The notes under the pieces are model-generated. The model ran no database searches and had not been told where the DNA came from. It saw only the letters and a program-made list of their open reading frames with translations. A stretch of 14,889 nt of DNA from Patescibacteria group bacterium (GTDB lineage Bacteria > Patescibacteria > Microgenomatia > Daviesbacterales > UBA10151), in contig JAMDBX010000018.1 of NCBI GenBank assembly GCA_023487645.1, positions 1 to 14,889 on the forward strand, read 5' to 3'. Of the stretch, positions 1 through 5,786 are shown piece after piece. A program made the position numbers and the translations under genes. Each line of letters starts with the position of its first letter. Position 1 is the stretch's first letter.

Positions 1-147
1 GTGGTTAGGGATAGTCTGCAAAAACATATTCACAAGGGAAGTGATTGGCGTTTTGTCAGAAAAGTCATTGAAGGATCGCTTGAGAAATTCTTATATCAGG
101 CTACCGGAAGGAGACCGCTAATTCTGCCCGTGGTGGTGGAGGTATAA
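1..147 (+). CDS. rnj: Ribonuclease J, C-terminal fragment (cut by window edge)
   Basis: Only the last 48 codons are present, ending with TAA at 145-147; the 5' part lies outside the window. The visible tail contains FLYQATGRRPLILPVVVEV just before the stop. This closely matches the end of the C-terminal domain of RNase J enzymes, where a basic helix is followed by a 'TGRRP..LPVV.EV' terminal strand. RNase J is a metallo-beta-lactamase-fold 5'-3' exo- and endoribonuclease acting in RNA decay and rRNA maturation. Its catalytic motifs cannot be seen here. The downstream neighbour is ftsK, which has its own promoter candidates. The assignment rests on the C-terminal signature alone. Confidence 0.8.
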   Translation: MVRDSLQKHIHKGSDWRFVRKVIEGSLEKFLYQATGRRPLILPVVVEV

Positions 148-161
148 TCAATCCTATAGTG

Positions 162-187
162 TGGTATAATAGGGAGTAGGCTACAAT
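162..187 (+). promoter_or_regulatory. Promoter candidates for ftsK (two -10 boxes)
   Basis: An extended -10 element, TGGTATAAT (162-170), has the consensus TATAAT hexamer at 165-170. It would start transcription near 177 and leave a leader of about 17 nt. A second hexamer, TACAAT (182-187), lies exactly 6 nt before the ATG at 194 and would give a leaderless mRNA, but it lacks the upstream TG. No convincing -35 is seen for either. Confidence 0.55.
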
Positions 188-193
188 AAAGTT

Positions 194-2302
194 ATGGCTA
201 GAAGAAAATCTATCTATAAATTACCAAAGTTTAAATTAAAACAAAAAACAATAACTGCCATCGGTACATTAGTAGCTTTTATTTTGGCAGTCTTGTCCGG
301 CGCCGCTATTTTTACTCATTCGGAAACTATATCTTTTTGGCGGGATTTTTTGGGTGAATATTTAGGTGTAATGAAACTGTCAGCTCCGGTGATATTCCTT
401 TTATCAGGACTAGTACTAACAAAAGCCCGGTGGAAATTTGCCCAAACTAATGTGTTATTAGGCTTTTTACTGGTAGTGTTGTCGATTGCATCTTTAATAG
501 GAGCAGTAAAGCTGGAGAAGGCGGGTTTAATCGGGCAAACTTTATGGGTGCAGCTTTCCTCTTTTGTTACTCCTTTGGGAGCAGTAGCTTTACTGCTATT
601 AGTTTTTGTCGGCGGACTAGTGGTGCTTTTTGATACTTCCCTGCAGCAAATTTTTGCTATTTTTGGATGGATTTTTAATGCTTTAACAGGAATTGTTAAA
701 CCGCTTTTGAACAGGCAAAATACTTTTGAAGCCAAACATATTCCGATTAAAGTATCCGGAGTTGATGACCGGCCGACTCCCAGACCGCAAGTGCAGCAGC
801 AAAAAGGCCAGGGACCAATTATTGCTGATGTATTAGTGCAAAATGTGGCCGGGCAAAGTAAGGTTTGGAAATATCCACCAGCCTCGCTGTTGTCTGATAA
901 AGTTGGATCAGCTGCTGACCGGGGAGATGTTAAAAAGAGTGCCTCTATTATTGAAAAAACCTTGGATTCTTTTGGCGTTCAGGCCACTGTGGCTGAAGTT
1001 AACGGCGGACCGGCTGTTACCCAGTATGCTTTGAGGATTTCCGCCGGCACCAAAATTTCCAAAATTGCCAATTTACAGCATGATATGGCTTTAGCATTAG
1101 CTACTCCAACCGGTACGGTCAGGATTGAGGCACCAATTCCGGGCAAATCTTTGGTGGGTATCGAAGTACCGAATCATTCACTGGAAATTGTGGGACTTAA
1201 ACACGTTTTATCCTCAGATGAAATGTCCCGTCACAAATCCAAGCTGGCTGTAGCTTTAGGGCGTGATACTTCCTCAAAGCCGATGATTGTGGATATTGAT
1301 AAAATGCCGCACTGTTTGATTGCCGGAACCACTGGTTCAGGAAAATCAATCATGCTTAACGCTATTATTACCTCTTTGCTGTTTAGAAATTCACCGGACG
1401 AACTGAAATTAATTTTAATTGATCCGAAAAGGGTGGAGCTGACCAGCTATAATGGTATCCCCCACTTATTAACCCCGGTGATTACCGAGCCGGAAAAGAT
1501 TTTGTCTTCTCTAAAGTGGGCCATGGCGGAAATGGACAGGCGCTACAAATTATTCCAGTCAGTGGGGGTCAGAAATATCACTGGTTATAACGAGATGTCC
1601 GGTTTTCAAGCTTTGCCATATATTGTGATTATTATTGATGAGCTGGCGGATTTGATGATGTTTGCCCCAGTGGAAATTGAAGATGCTATTACCAGGATTG
1701 CCCAGCTGGCCCGGGCCACTGGCATCCATTTGGTAGTGGCTACCCAGCGGCCATCGGTTGATGTCATCACCGGTTTAATTAAAGCCAATATCCCCTGCCG
1801 AATTGCCTTTAATGTGTCTTCCATGGTGGATTCCCGGGTGATTTTGGACGGGCCAGGGGCTGAGAAGTTGCTGGGACGGGGAGACATGTTATTCCTGCCG
1901 CCGGATGCTTCCAAGCCGATGCGTATTCAGGGGGTATTTGTGCAGGACGGCGAGATTAATAATTTAATTAAATACCTCAAATCTACCGGTATTGCGCCGC
2001 AATACACAGCAGAAGTTACTGAAATGCCGATTGGCCGGGCAGGCGGCAGGGGTGGAAATGGCGGTGGTGGTGATCAAGACGAGTTATTTGAAGAAGCAGT
2101 CAGGACGATTTGCCAATACGATCGGGCGTCGGCCTCATTATTGCAACGGAGATTAAAAGTTGGTTATGCCCGGGCCGCCCGGATTATTGATGAACTGGAA
2201 ATGGCCGGCATTATTGGACCGGGGGAAGGTTCCAAACCCCGGGATGTCTTGGTCAGAAATGCTGATGAATATTTTGCTGCACAACAGCAAAGCTCTTCTT
2301 GA
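194..2302 (+). CDS. ftsK: DNA translocase FtsK/SpoIIIE
   Basis: This is a membrane-anchored hexameric dsDNA pump that clears chromosomal DNA from the division septum. The 702-aa protein has about four hydrophobic segments in residues 20-160. These are followed by a short linker with a Gln-rich PRPQVQQQ patch, and then the motor. Walker A is GTTGSGKS (residues 378-385) and Walker B is IIIDELADLMM, with D482 and E483. The ATQRPSVDVITGLIKANIP sensor region follows. After a Gly-rich linker, the C-terminal winged-helix gamma domain reads RRLKVGYARAARIIDELE, the part that recognises polar DNA sequences and XerD in characterised homologues. The length is typical of short FtsK/SpoIIIE proteins. The start ATG is supported by the hydrophobic N-terminus and by two candidate -10 boxes just upstream. 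It follows the RNase J gene and ends with TGA. Confidence 0.96.
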   Translation: MARRKSIYKLPKFKLKQKTITAIGTLVAFILAVLSGAAIFTHSETISFWRDFLGEYLGVMKLSAPVIFLLSGLVLTKARWKFAQTNVLLGFLLVVLSIASLIGAVKLEKAGLIGQTLWVQLSSFVTPLGAVALLLLVFVGGLVVLFDTSLQQIFAIFGWIFNALTGIVKPLLNRQNTFEAKHIPIKVSGVDDRPTPRPQVQQQKGQGPIIADVLVQNVAGQSKVWKYPPASLLSDKVGSAADRGDVKKSASIIEKTLDSFGVQATVAEVNGGPAVTQYALRISAGTKISKIANLQHDMALALATPTGTVRIEAPIPGKSLVGIEVPNHSLEIVGLKHVLSSDEMSRHKSKLAVALGRDTSSKPMIVDIDKMPHCLIAGTTGSGKSIMLNAIITSLLFRNSPDELKLILIDPKRVELTSYNGIPHLLTPVITEPEKILSSLKWAMAEMDRRYKLFQSVGVRNITGYNEMSGFQALPYIVIIIDELADLMMFAPVEIEDAITRIAQLARATGIHLVVATQRPSVDVITGLIKANIPCRIAFNVSSMVDSRVILDGPGAEKLLGRGDMLFLPPDASKPMRIQGVFVQDGEINNLIKYLKSTGIAPQYTAEVTEMPIGRAGGRGGNGGGGDQDELFEEAVRTICQYDRASASLLQRRLKVGYARAARIIDELEMAGIIGPGEGSKPRDVLVRNADEYFAAQQQSSS

Positions 2303-2326
2303 TAGAACGTAAAGTAGATGTATAAT
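2299..2326 (+). promoter_or_regulatory. Promoter for the small Cys-rich gene
   Basis: The -35 TTGATA (2299-2304, 5/6 match) and the -10 TATAAT (2321-2326, 6/6 match) are separated by 16 bp. The -35 overlaps the ftsK stop. The -10 ends 8 nt before the ATG at 2335, predicting a leaderless or near-leaderless transcript. Confidence 0.65.
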
Positions 2327-2334
2327 GTCCGCAA

Positions 2335-2544
2335 ATGAAAACTTGCGAATTTCGTGCAGAAACAGATGAATTTACGAAACGGCTTGAGGAAGGTAAATGG
2401 AGGCGCGGTTGCAAAGATCAAGATTGCAGGATTCTTATAAGAAATGGAGTTAAAACCCCTTTTTGTTTTTTCTCTGATTCAACAACAGATCCAGAAAGAA
2501 CTCAGTGTCCTATCAAAAGTTTCTCCTTAACACAAGTTAAGTGA
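2335..2544 (+). CDS. Small Cys-rich protein of unknown function (69 aa)
   Basis: I do not recognise a family. The predicted protein is short, basic and has five cysteines (C4, C26, C31, C44, C58), including a C-x4-C pair within RRGCKDQDCRILI. This could bind a metal such as zinc, but that is inference. There is no signal peptide or membrane segment, so it is probably cytoplasmic. The ORF is supported by a very good promoter (TTGATA, 16 bp, TATAAT) that places the transcription start at the ATG, the same arrangement seen for the confidently identified genes here. It sits between ftsK and tsaC on the same strand. A short inverted repeat at 2566-2579 follows its TGA stop. It may be lineage-restricted. 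Confidence 0.6.
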   Translation: MKTCEFRAETDEFTKRLEEGKWRRGCKDQDCRILIRNGVKTPFCFFSDSTTDPERTQCPIKSFSLTQVK

Positions 2545-2565
2545 GTTTTTAACTGTCCCAAAGTA

Positions 2566-2579
2566 TTCACGACCGTGAA
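2566..2579 (+). terminator. Small hairpin after the Cys-rich gene
   Basis: TTCAC and GTGAA (2566-2570 and 2575-2579) can pair around a GACC loop. No T-run follows, so this would be a poor intrinsic terminator. It may be only a short chance palindrome. Confidence 0.25.
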
Positions 2580-2602
2580 CATAATGGGAATATTTAGTGG
2601 GA

Positions 2603-2637
2603 AGATTGCCGCGTTCGCTTCGTTCGCTCGCAATGAC
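2603..2637 (+). repeat. Dispersed GCTCGCAATGAC repeat, solo arm (copy 1)
   Basis: The sequence starts AGATTGCC, runs through TTCGCTTCG and ends GCTCGCAATGAC. It is the same arm as at 11212-11240 and 14735-14761. Only one arm is seen here. Its right end lies about 12 nt upstream of the extended -10 of tsaC. Read in the tsaC frame it encodes RLPRSLRSLAMT, which artificially lengthens the tsaC ORF to 2597. Confidence 0.8.
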
Positions 2638-2649
2638 TTTTGTAGTTTT

Positions 2650-2658
2650 TGGTACAAT
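2650..2658 (+). promoter_or_regulatory. Extended -10 promoter of tsaC
   Basis: TGGTACAAT has the -10 hexamer TACAAT at 2653-2658. It ends 7 nt before the ATG at 2666, which supports that start over the upstream in-frame ATG and predicts an almost leaderless mRNA. Confidence 0.65.
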
Positions 2659-2665
2659 TGAGCAC

Positions 2666-3259
2666 ATGGATACGCTTGATTTGACTTTTGAAAATATCGG
2701 TCAGATTACCAATTTATTGAAAAACGGTAAAATCGGCGTGATGCCGACGGATACCATTTATGGCATTGTTGGTTCGGCGTTAAACCCGTCGGTAGTGGAA
2801 GAAATTTATAAATTGCGGAAAAGGAATATTGCCAAACCGATGATCATTTTAGTTTTTTCTTTAAATGATTTGAAGAAATTTGGTATAGTTTTAACTAATC
2901 AGCAAAAAGATTTTTTGAAAAAGATTTGGCCTAATCCGGTCAGCGTAATTTTGCCCTGCCCGGCCGAAAAGTTTGCCTATTTGCATAGGGGTAAAAAAAG
3001 TTTGGCCTTTAGGATACCTAAAAATGAAGCTTTGCTGAAAATTTTAGAAAATGCTGGACCGCTGGTAGCACCCAGTGCCAACTCGGAAAAGAATAAACCG
3101 GCGGAAACTATAACAGAGGCGAAAAGATACTTTGGTAATGATATCTCTTTTTATGTTGACGGCGGCAAATTAAAATCAAAACCTTCCACTATCGTGCAAT
3201 TATATGAAGACGGTAAGCAGATAGTTTTAAGGGAAGGCAGCTTTAAGCTCAAGGTTTAG
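2666..3259 (+). CDS. tsaC: Threonylcarbamoyl-AMP synthase (TsaC/Sua5/YrdC family)
   Basis: The enzyme makes threonylcarbamoyl-adenylate from Thr, bicarbonate and ATP, the first step of t6A formation at position 37 of ANN-decoding tRNAs. The 197-aa protein carries the YrdC-fold signatures: PTDTIYG at residues 27-33, the basic KLRKR..AKP stretch (49-58), PSAN (136-139) in the nucleotide-binding loop, and KPSTIVQL near the C-terminus. It is the short TsaC type without the extra Sua5 C-terminal domain. I chose ATG 2666 because an extended -10 sits 7 nt upstream and because the protein then starts directly before the first strand. The longer ORF from 2597 adds 23 residues encoded by the dispersed repeat. 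Its TAG stop overlaps the stop of the convergent downstream gene by 3 bp. Confidence 0.93.
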   Translation: MDTLDLTFENIGQITNLLKNGKIGVMPTDTIYGIVGSALNPSVVEEIYKLRKRNIAKPMIILVFSLNDLKKFGIVLTNQQKDFLKKIWPNPVSVILPCPAEKFAYLHRGKKSLAFRIPKNEALLKILENAGPLVAPSANSEKNKPAETITEAKRYFGNDISFYVDGGKLKSKPSTIVQLYEDGKQIVLREGSFKLKV

Positions 3260-3795
3260 GATTGGGCAAAAACTGGCGGTATGTGGTTGGTTGGTGCTTG
3301 AGTGTTATCGGCTGCTGGTTGGGAATTGGTTGTATTCAGCTGCTCCAGAGCTTGATCAATTGGCGCCATGGCTTCTTTGAATCTTTTTTCCTCGGCTTCT
3401 TTCCTTTTCCTATCAATTTGGTCATCTGCTACAGTTTTAAACTTGGCAAATTGGTCCCCTGATATATGGATATAAGCCAGAATAGCTTTTTCTGTGCAGC
3501 CGTTGCTGATGTGCTTTAAGTTATTAAATAACATTACGTAGAAATCTTTGCCTGAATCAGGTTGTTTATTGTGGCTAATCTCTACTTCGTAATCGTTTAG
3601 ATCCAACCGATAGTGGTCCTGTAAAGAAGTAGGGTCAAATTTGGCAAGATCAGTGCGCATAACTGTCAATTTGTCTGTACTGACAAGTTCAGTCAGCTTA
3701 TCGGTGTAATAGCTGGCTTTTTCCGGGTCACCAACAGGCGGCGGGAGCGGGGCGGAATTATCATTTTGTACGGACGATACAGACTGGTCGGACAT
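3256..3795 (-). CDS. Hypothetical protein, 179 aa, Pro-rich N-terminus and charged helical C-terminus
   Basis: I do not recognise this family. The protein begins with a Ser/Asn/Pro-rich segment (SAPLPPPVGDPEKASYY, about residues 14-30). A mixed central region with a NDYEVEISHNKQ-like strand pattern follows, then a strongly charged probable helix or coiled coil (IDRKRKEAEEKRFKEAM and onward, about 120-155), and a Gln/Asn/Pro-rich tail. No signal peptide or membrane segment is visible. It is read opposite to both neighbours: its 3' end overlaps the tsaC stop, and its 5' end faces the RodZ-like gene across 64 bp. A TTGACA -35 and 17-bp-spaced TAATAT -10 support its start. It is likely real and cytoplasmic, with unknown function. 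Confidence 0.75.
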   Translation of the reverse strand: MSDQSVSSVQNDNSAPLPPPVGDPEKASYYTDKLTELVSTDKLTVMRTDLAKFDPTSLQDHYRLDLNDYEVEISHNKQPDSGKDFYVMLFNNLKHISNGCTEKAILAYIHISGDQFAKFKTVADDQIDRKRKEAEEKRFKEAMAPIDQALEQLNTTNSQPAADNTQAPTNHIPPVFAQS

Positions 3796-3802
3796 TAGTT
3801 GT

Positions 3803-3831
3803 ATATTAAAAAGCGCAAGCCTTTATGTCAA
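3803..3831 (-). promoter_or_regulatory. Promoter of the 179-aa hypothetical gene
   Basis: On the minus strand a perfect -35 TTGACA (3831-3826) is followed after 17 bp by TAATAT (3808-3803, 4/6 match). The -10 ends 7 nt before the ATG at 3795, again predicting a start within about 1 nt of the first codon. Confidence 0.6.
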
Positions 3832-3841
3832 TCAGTCATTC

Positions 3842-3850
3842 TGGTAAAAT
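3842..3850 (+). promoter_or_regulatory. Extended -10 promoter of the RodZ-like gene
   Basis: TGGTAAAAT (hexamer TAAAAT at 3845-3850) ends 9 nt before the ATG at 3860. It lies just upstream of, and divergent to, the promoter of the 179-aa gene, whose -35 starts at 3831. Confidence 0.6.
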
Positions 3851-3859
3851 CCGTATCAT

Positions 3860-4498
3860 ATGCGGACAGTTGGTCAGGTTTTAAAAGAAGAAAGGGAAAA
3901 TAAGTTTTATACTCTGGATGAAATTGAAAAAGCCACCAAAATCCGTAAAGAATTACTGGAAGCTTTAGAAGCCGGTCAGTACAACAAACTTCCCCCGCCT
4001 ACTTTTGTTCAGGGATTTATTAAAAATTACGGCAAGTTTTTGGGTTTAAATCAGGAAAAACTGCTGGCAATATACCGAAGGGAGTTTTCGGAATTTAAGC
4101 ATCCGCCCCGGGTTTTGGAAACTTTTACCAACCCGGTTGACCAAAAAAAGTTTCGGTTAACTCCGGCCCGGGCTTTGGGGAGTGTAATTTTGGGGATGGT
4201 AATTATATTTTTTGCTTATCTTTGGTTTGAATACCGTTTTTTAGTGGGGGGACCATATCTGGAAGTTTCCCAGCCGGCCAACCAATTAAATACCAATTCC
4301 GAGACGATTCAGGTAATTGGCAGAACAGATCCGGAGGCCAAATTAAGCATTAACAATCAGGAGATCGGGGTAGATGCTTCCGGAAAATTTGTCCAGGAAA
4401 TTAAGCTGACTGATAATATTAACAATATCGAAATTACTGCTACTTCCAAATCCGGTCAGGTGACTAAAGTGGAAAAAACAGTATTTCTGAAAAAATAA
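3860..4498 (+). CDS. RodZ-like membrane protein: HTH domain, TM segment, Ig-like exterior
   Basis: The 212-aa protein has an N-terminal Xre/HTH_25-type helix-turn-helix (about residues 4-66, with VGQVLKEERENK and PPPTFVQGFIKNYGKFLGL). This is the arrangement of the cytoplasmic domain of RodZ and related proteins, which in RodZ contacts the MreB cytoskeleton. A single membrane segment follows (about 106-127, GSVILGMVIIFFAYLWF). The exterior portion of about 80 residues has the beta-sandwich pattern of bacterial Ig-like/glucodextranase-type domains (IQVIGRTDPEAKLSINNQEI). A role in cell shape or envelope organisation is inferred from architecture; no mreB is present in the window. It is a type II (N-in) membrane protein. 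The start is supported by the extended -10 9 nt upstream. Confidence 0.82.
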   Translation: MRTVGQVLKEERENKFYTLDEIEKATKIRKELLEALEAGQYNKLPPPTFVQGFIKNYGKFLGLNQEKLLAIYRREFSEFKHPPRVLETFTNPVDQKKFRLTPARALGSVILGMVIIFFAYLWFEYRFLVGGPYLEVSQPANQLNTNSETIQVIGRTDPEAKLSINNQEIGVDASGKFVQEIKLTDNINNIEITATSKSGQVTKVEKTVFLKK

Positions 4499-4504
4499 CA
4501 GGTG

Positions 4505-4513
4505 TGATATATT
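4505..4513 (+). promoter_or_regulatory. Extended -10 promoter of the 96-aa membrane protein gene
   Basis: TGATATATT (hexamer TATATT at 4508-4513) ends 8 nt before the ATG at 4522, in the short gap after the RodZ-like gene. Confidence 0.6.
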
Positions 4514-4521
4514 AAGAATCC

Positions 4522-4812
4522 ATGGATTTTTTGCAGATTGCCCTTATCTTTTTAATTTTACTTTTATCAATTTTTCTCGGGATTACCGGCATCCAAGTAT
4601 TTTTTATTTTACGGGATTTAAAAAAGGGCTTGGACAAGTTTAACCATATTTTGCAAACCGGGGAAAATATTGCTTCTGATGTGGAAAAACCAGTGGCAGC
4701 GGCCAGCAATTTGGTAACTAATGCAGAAGTCCAAGCTGTATCCGGAGCTGTCAGTATGATACAAAAAATGATAAGACCTAAACCCAAAAGATTCTACAAG
4801 CGAACCTTGTGA
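4522..4812 (+). CDS. Small single-pass membrane protein, 96 aa
   Basis: A hydrophobic N-terminal segment (about residues 4-30, LIFLILLLSIFLGITGIQVFF) is followed by a short basic/amphipathic helix (RDLKKGLDKFNHILQTG) and a C-terminal basic tail ending KPKRFYKRTL. This resembles the general layout of small DUF948-like membrane proteins, with one TM helix and then a helical cytoplasmic part, but I cannot assign a family with confidence. It carries its own extended -10 promoter and starts 23 nt after the RodZ-like stop. A weak hairpin and then the 52-bp repeat follow. Function is unknown. Confidence 0.7.
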   Translation: MDFLQIALIFLILLLSIFLGITGIQVFFILRDLKKGLDKFNHILQTGENIASDVEKPVAAASNLVTNAEVQAVSGAVSMIQKMIRPKPKRFYKRTL

Positions 4813-4829
4813 GCTTGCAAGATTTTCTT
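4806..4829 (+). terminator. Weak terminator-like hairpin after the 96-aa gene
   Basis: CTTGT (4806-4810) can pair with GCAAG (4817-4821), including one G-T pair, around GAGCTT. ATTTTCTT follows. The hairpin overlaps the stop codon and is short. The better terminator is the one inside the adjacent 52-bp repeat. Confidence 0.3.
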
Positions 4830-4853
4830 ATAAAAAAGTTCTTTAATCGTTCG

Positions 4854-4905
4854 GTCAGTTTGTGGTTCCCCTGAGTCGCAAATCCTGCGATTTTTTAACG
4901 CCCTT
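4854..4905 (+). repeat. 52-bp direct repeat, copy 1 (terminator-bearing)
   Basis: The sequence runs from GTCAGTTT through GGTTCCCCTGAGTCGC to AACGCCCTT. It matches 12681-12732 at 50 of 52 positions, the two differences being adjacent (GT here, CC there at repeat positions 9-10). Both copies lie after a gene cluster and directly before a gene of the same secreted protein family. Confidence 0.9.
4876..4896 (+). terminator. Intrinsic terminator inside 52-bp repeat copy 1
   Basis: TCGCA (4876-4880) pairs with TGCGA (4886-4890) around AATCC, with two weaker flanking pairs possible. Six T follow directly (4891-4896). It would stop transcription coming from the 96-aa gene before the promoter of paralog A. 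Confidence 0.6.
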
Positions 4906-4926
4906 TGTTTCTAAGCAAAAAAAGAA

Positions 4927-4935
4927 TGTTATACT
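4927..4935 (+). promoter_or_regulatory. Extended -10 promoter of secreted paralog A
   Basis: TGTTATACT (hexamer TATACT at 4930-4935) ends 7 nt before an in-frame GTG at 4943. It argues that translation starts there and not at the ATG inside the 52-bp repeat. Confidence 0.6.
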
Positions 4936-4942
4936 AAATTTA

Positions 4943-5767
4943 GTGAATAAACCGTGGGACTGTTTTTCTGCGAAAAATAAACAAAAAGGCCTGGCACCAA
5001 TTTTAATAATTATTTTGATAGCTGTAGCAATAATTGGTGGATATTTAATTTACCAAAAACAGTTTAAATCTATTTCTAGTTCTCAGTCCTCACCTATTCC
5101 AGCAGAAATTCCTTTTATTGCTACTTTTAATGATTGTATTAAATCTGTGGGTAGTAAAGTTGTTGAAAGTTATCCTAAGCAATGTGAGAGTGGCGAGGGG
5201 AAAATTTATATTGAAGAAATTAAGGACCCTATTGATATAAGCAATTGGAAAGAAATTGATACGCATTCTGGCTTTTTATTTAAGTGTCCTCCCGAATGGC
5301 AATGTAAAGTTTCTGATGATATTCATGATGCGTATATTGCTTCAGCTCAGATACATAATTATATAAATTATTTCGTAGGATTTGTGATTGTTAAAGCAGA
5401 GGATTTTCAGCAAAGTCCTTTTAGGCATCCTAGTTACAAAACTGGCGTAGCTTGGCTTCAGGCGTTACTATCTAAAGATCCGAAATCGATAGAATTAATG
5501 CCTGGTACTTACAAAGTTAGGCCTGGCACTGATGGTGTTAGTGGTCCTGTTTATGCAGATCATGTAACTTGGAGTTTTGATAAGATGCAAGAAATAGAGA
5601 TAAATAATAAAAAAGCACTGATTGTAGGGAAAAGAGTTTTTGTTCCGCTGAATAATCAAGATTTGCTTTATATAGATGAGAGTCTTAATCAAAATAATAG
5701 TTTAGTTGTGCCTTTAGAAAAAGCAATTATTTCATCAATCAAATTTAATTCTCCGTCCAAACAGTAA
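4943..5767 (+). CDS. Secreted/membrane-anchored protein, KGLAP family paralog A (274 aa)
   Basis: The N-terminus has a basic stretch, then KGLAPILIIILIAVAIIGG (G16; hydrophobic about 17-37) and YLIYQKQFK, a single uncleaved anchor or signal peptide nearly identical to those of the genes at 12778 and 14047. A Ser/Pro linker leads to a Cys module, C65 with ESYPKQCESGEGKIYIEE (C81), a small secreted-protein motif probably disulfide-linked. A PsbP-like region follows, starting WKEIDTHSGFLFKCPPEWQCK (C115, C121). The C-terminus (AIISSIKFNSP) matches the STFKF ending of the paralogs. Function is unknown; it is probably outside the cell. An upstream in-frame ATG at 4862 would add 27 residues coded partly by the repeat. 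I prefer GTG 4943 because of the extended -10 7 nt upstream. The gene continues to TAA, 19 nt before alaS. Confidence 0.75.
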   Translation: MNKPWDCFSAKNKQKGLAPILIIILIAVAIIGGYLIYQKQFKSISSSQSSPIPAEIPFIATFNDCIKSVGSKVVESYPKQCESGEGKIYIEEIKDPIDISNWKEIDTHSGFLFKCPPEWQCKVSDDIHDAYIASAQIHNYINYFVGFVIVKAEDFQQSPFRHPSYKTGVAWLQALLSKDPKSIELMPGTYKVRPGTDGVSGPVYADHVTWSFDKMQEIEINNKKALIVGKRVFVPLNNQDLLYIDESLNQNNSLVVPLEKAIISSIKFNSPSKQ

Positions 5768-5771
5768 TTAA

Positions 5772-5780
5772 TGTTAAAAT
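5772..5780 (+). promoter_or_regulatory. Extended -10 promoter of alaS
   Basis: TGTTAAAAT (hexamer TAAAAT at 5775-5780) ends exactly 6 nt before the ATG at 5787, the spacing expected if transcription starts on the A of the start codon. Confidence 0.6.
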
Positions 5781-5786
5781 AGCTTC

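Noticed and set aside
316..735. 139-aa minus-strand ORF inside ftsK
   Set aside because: It is antisense to a strongly supported FtsK membrane domain, has no recognisable motif and no promoter of the type seen at the real genes.
4862..4942. Longer N-terminus for secreted paralog A starting at ATG 4862
   Set aside because: It begins inside the 52-bp repeat, upstream of both the terminator T-run and the extended -10. The extra residues are not found in paralogs B and C.
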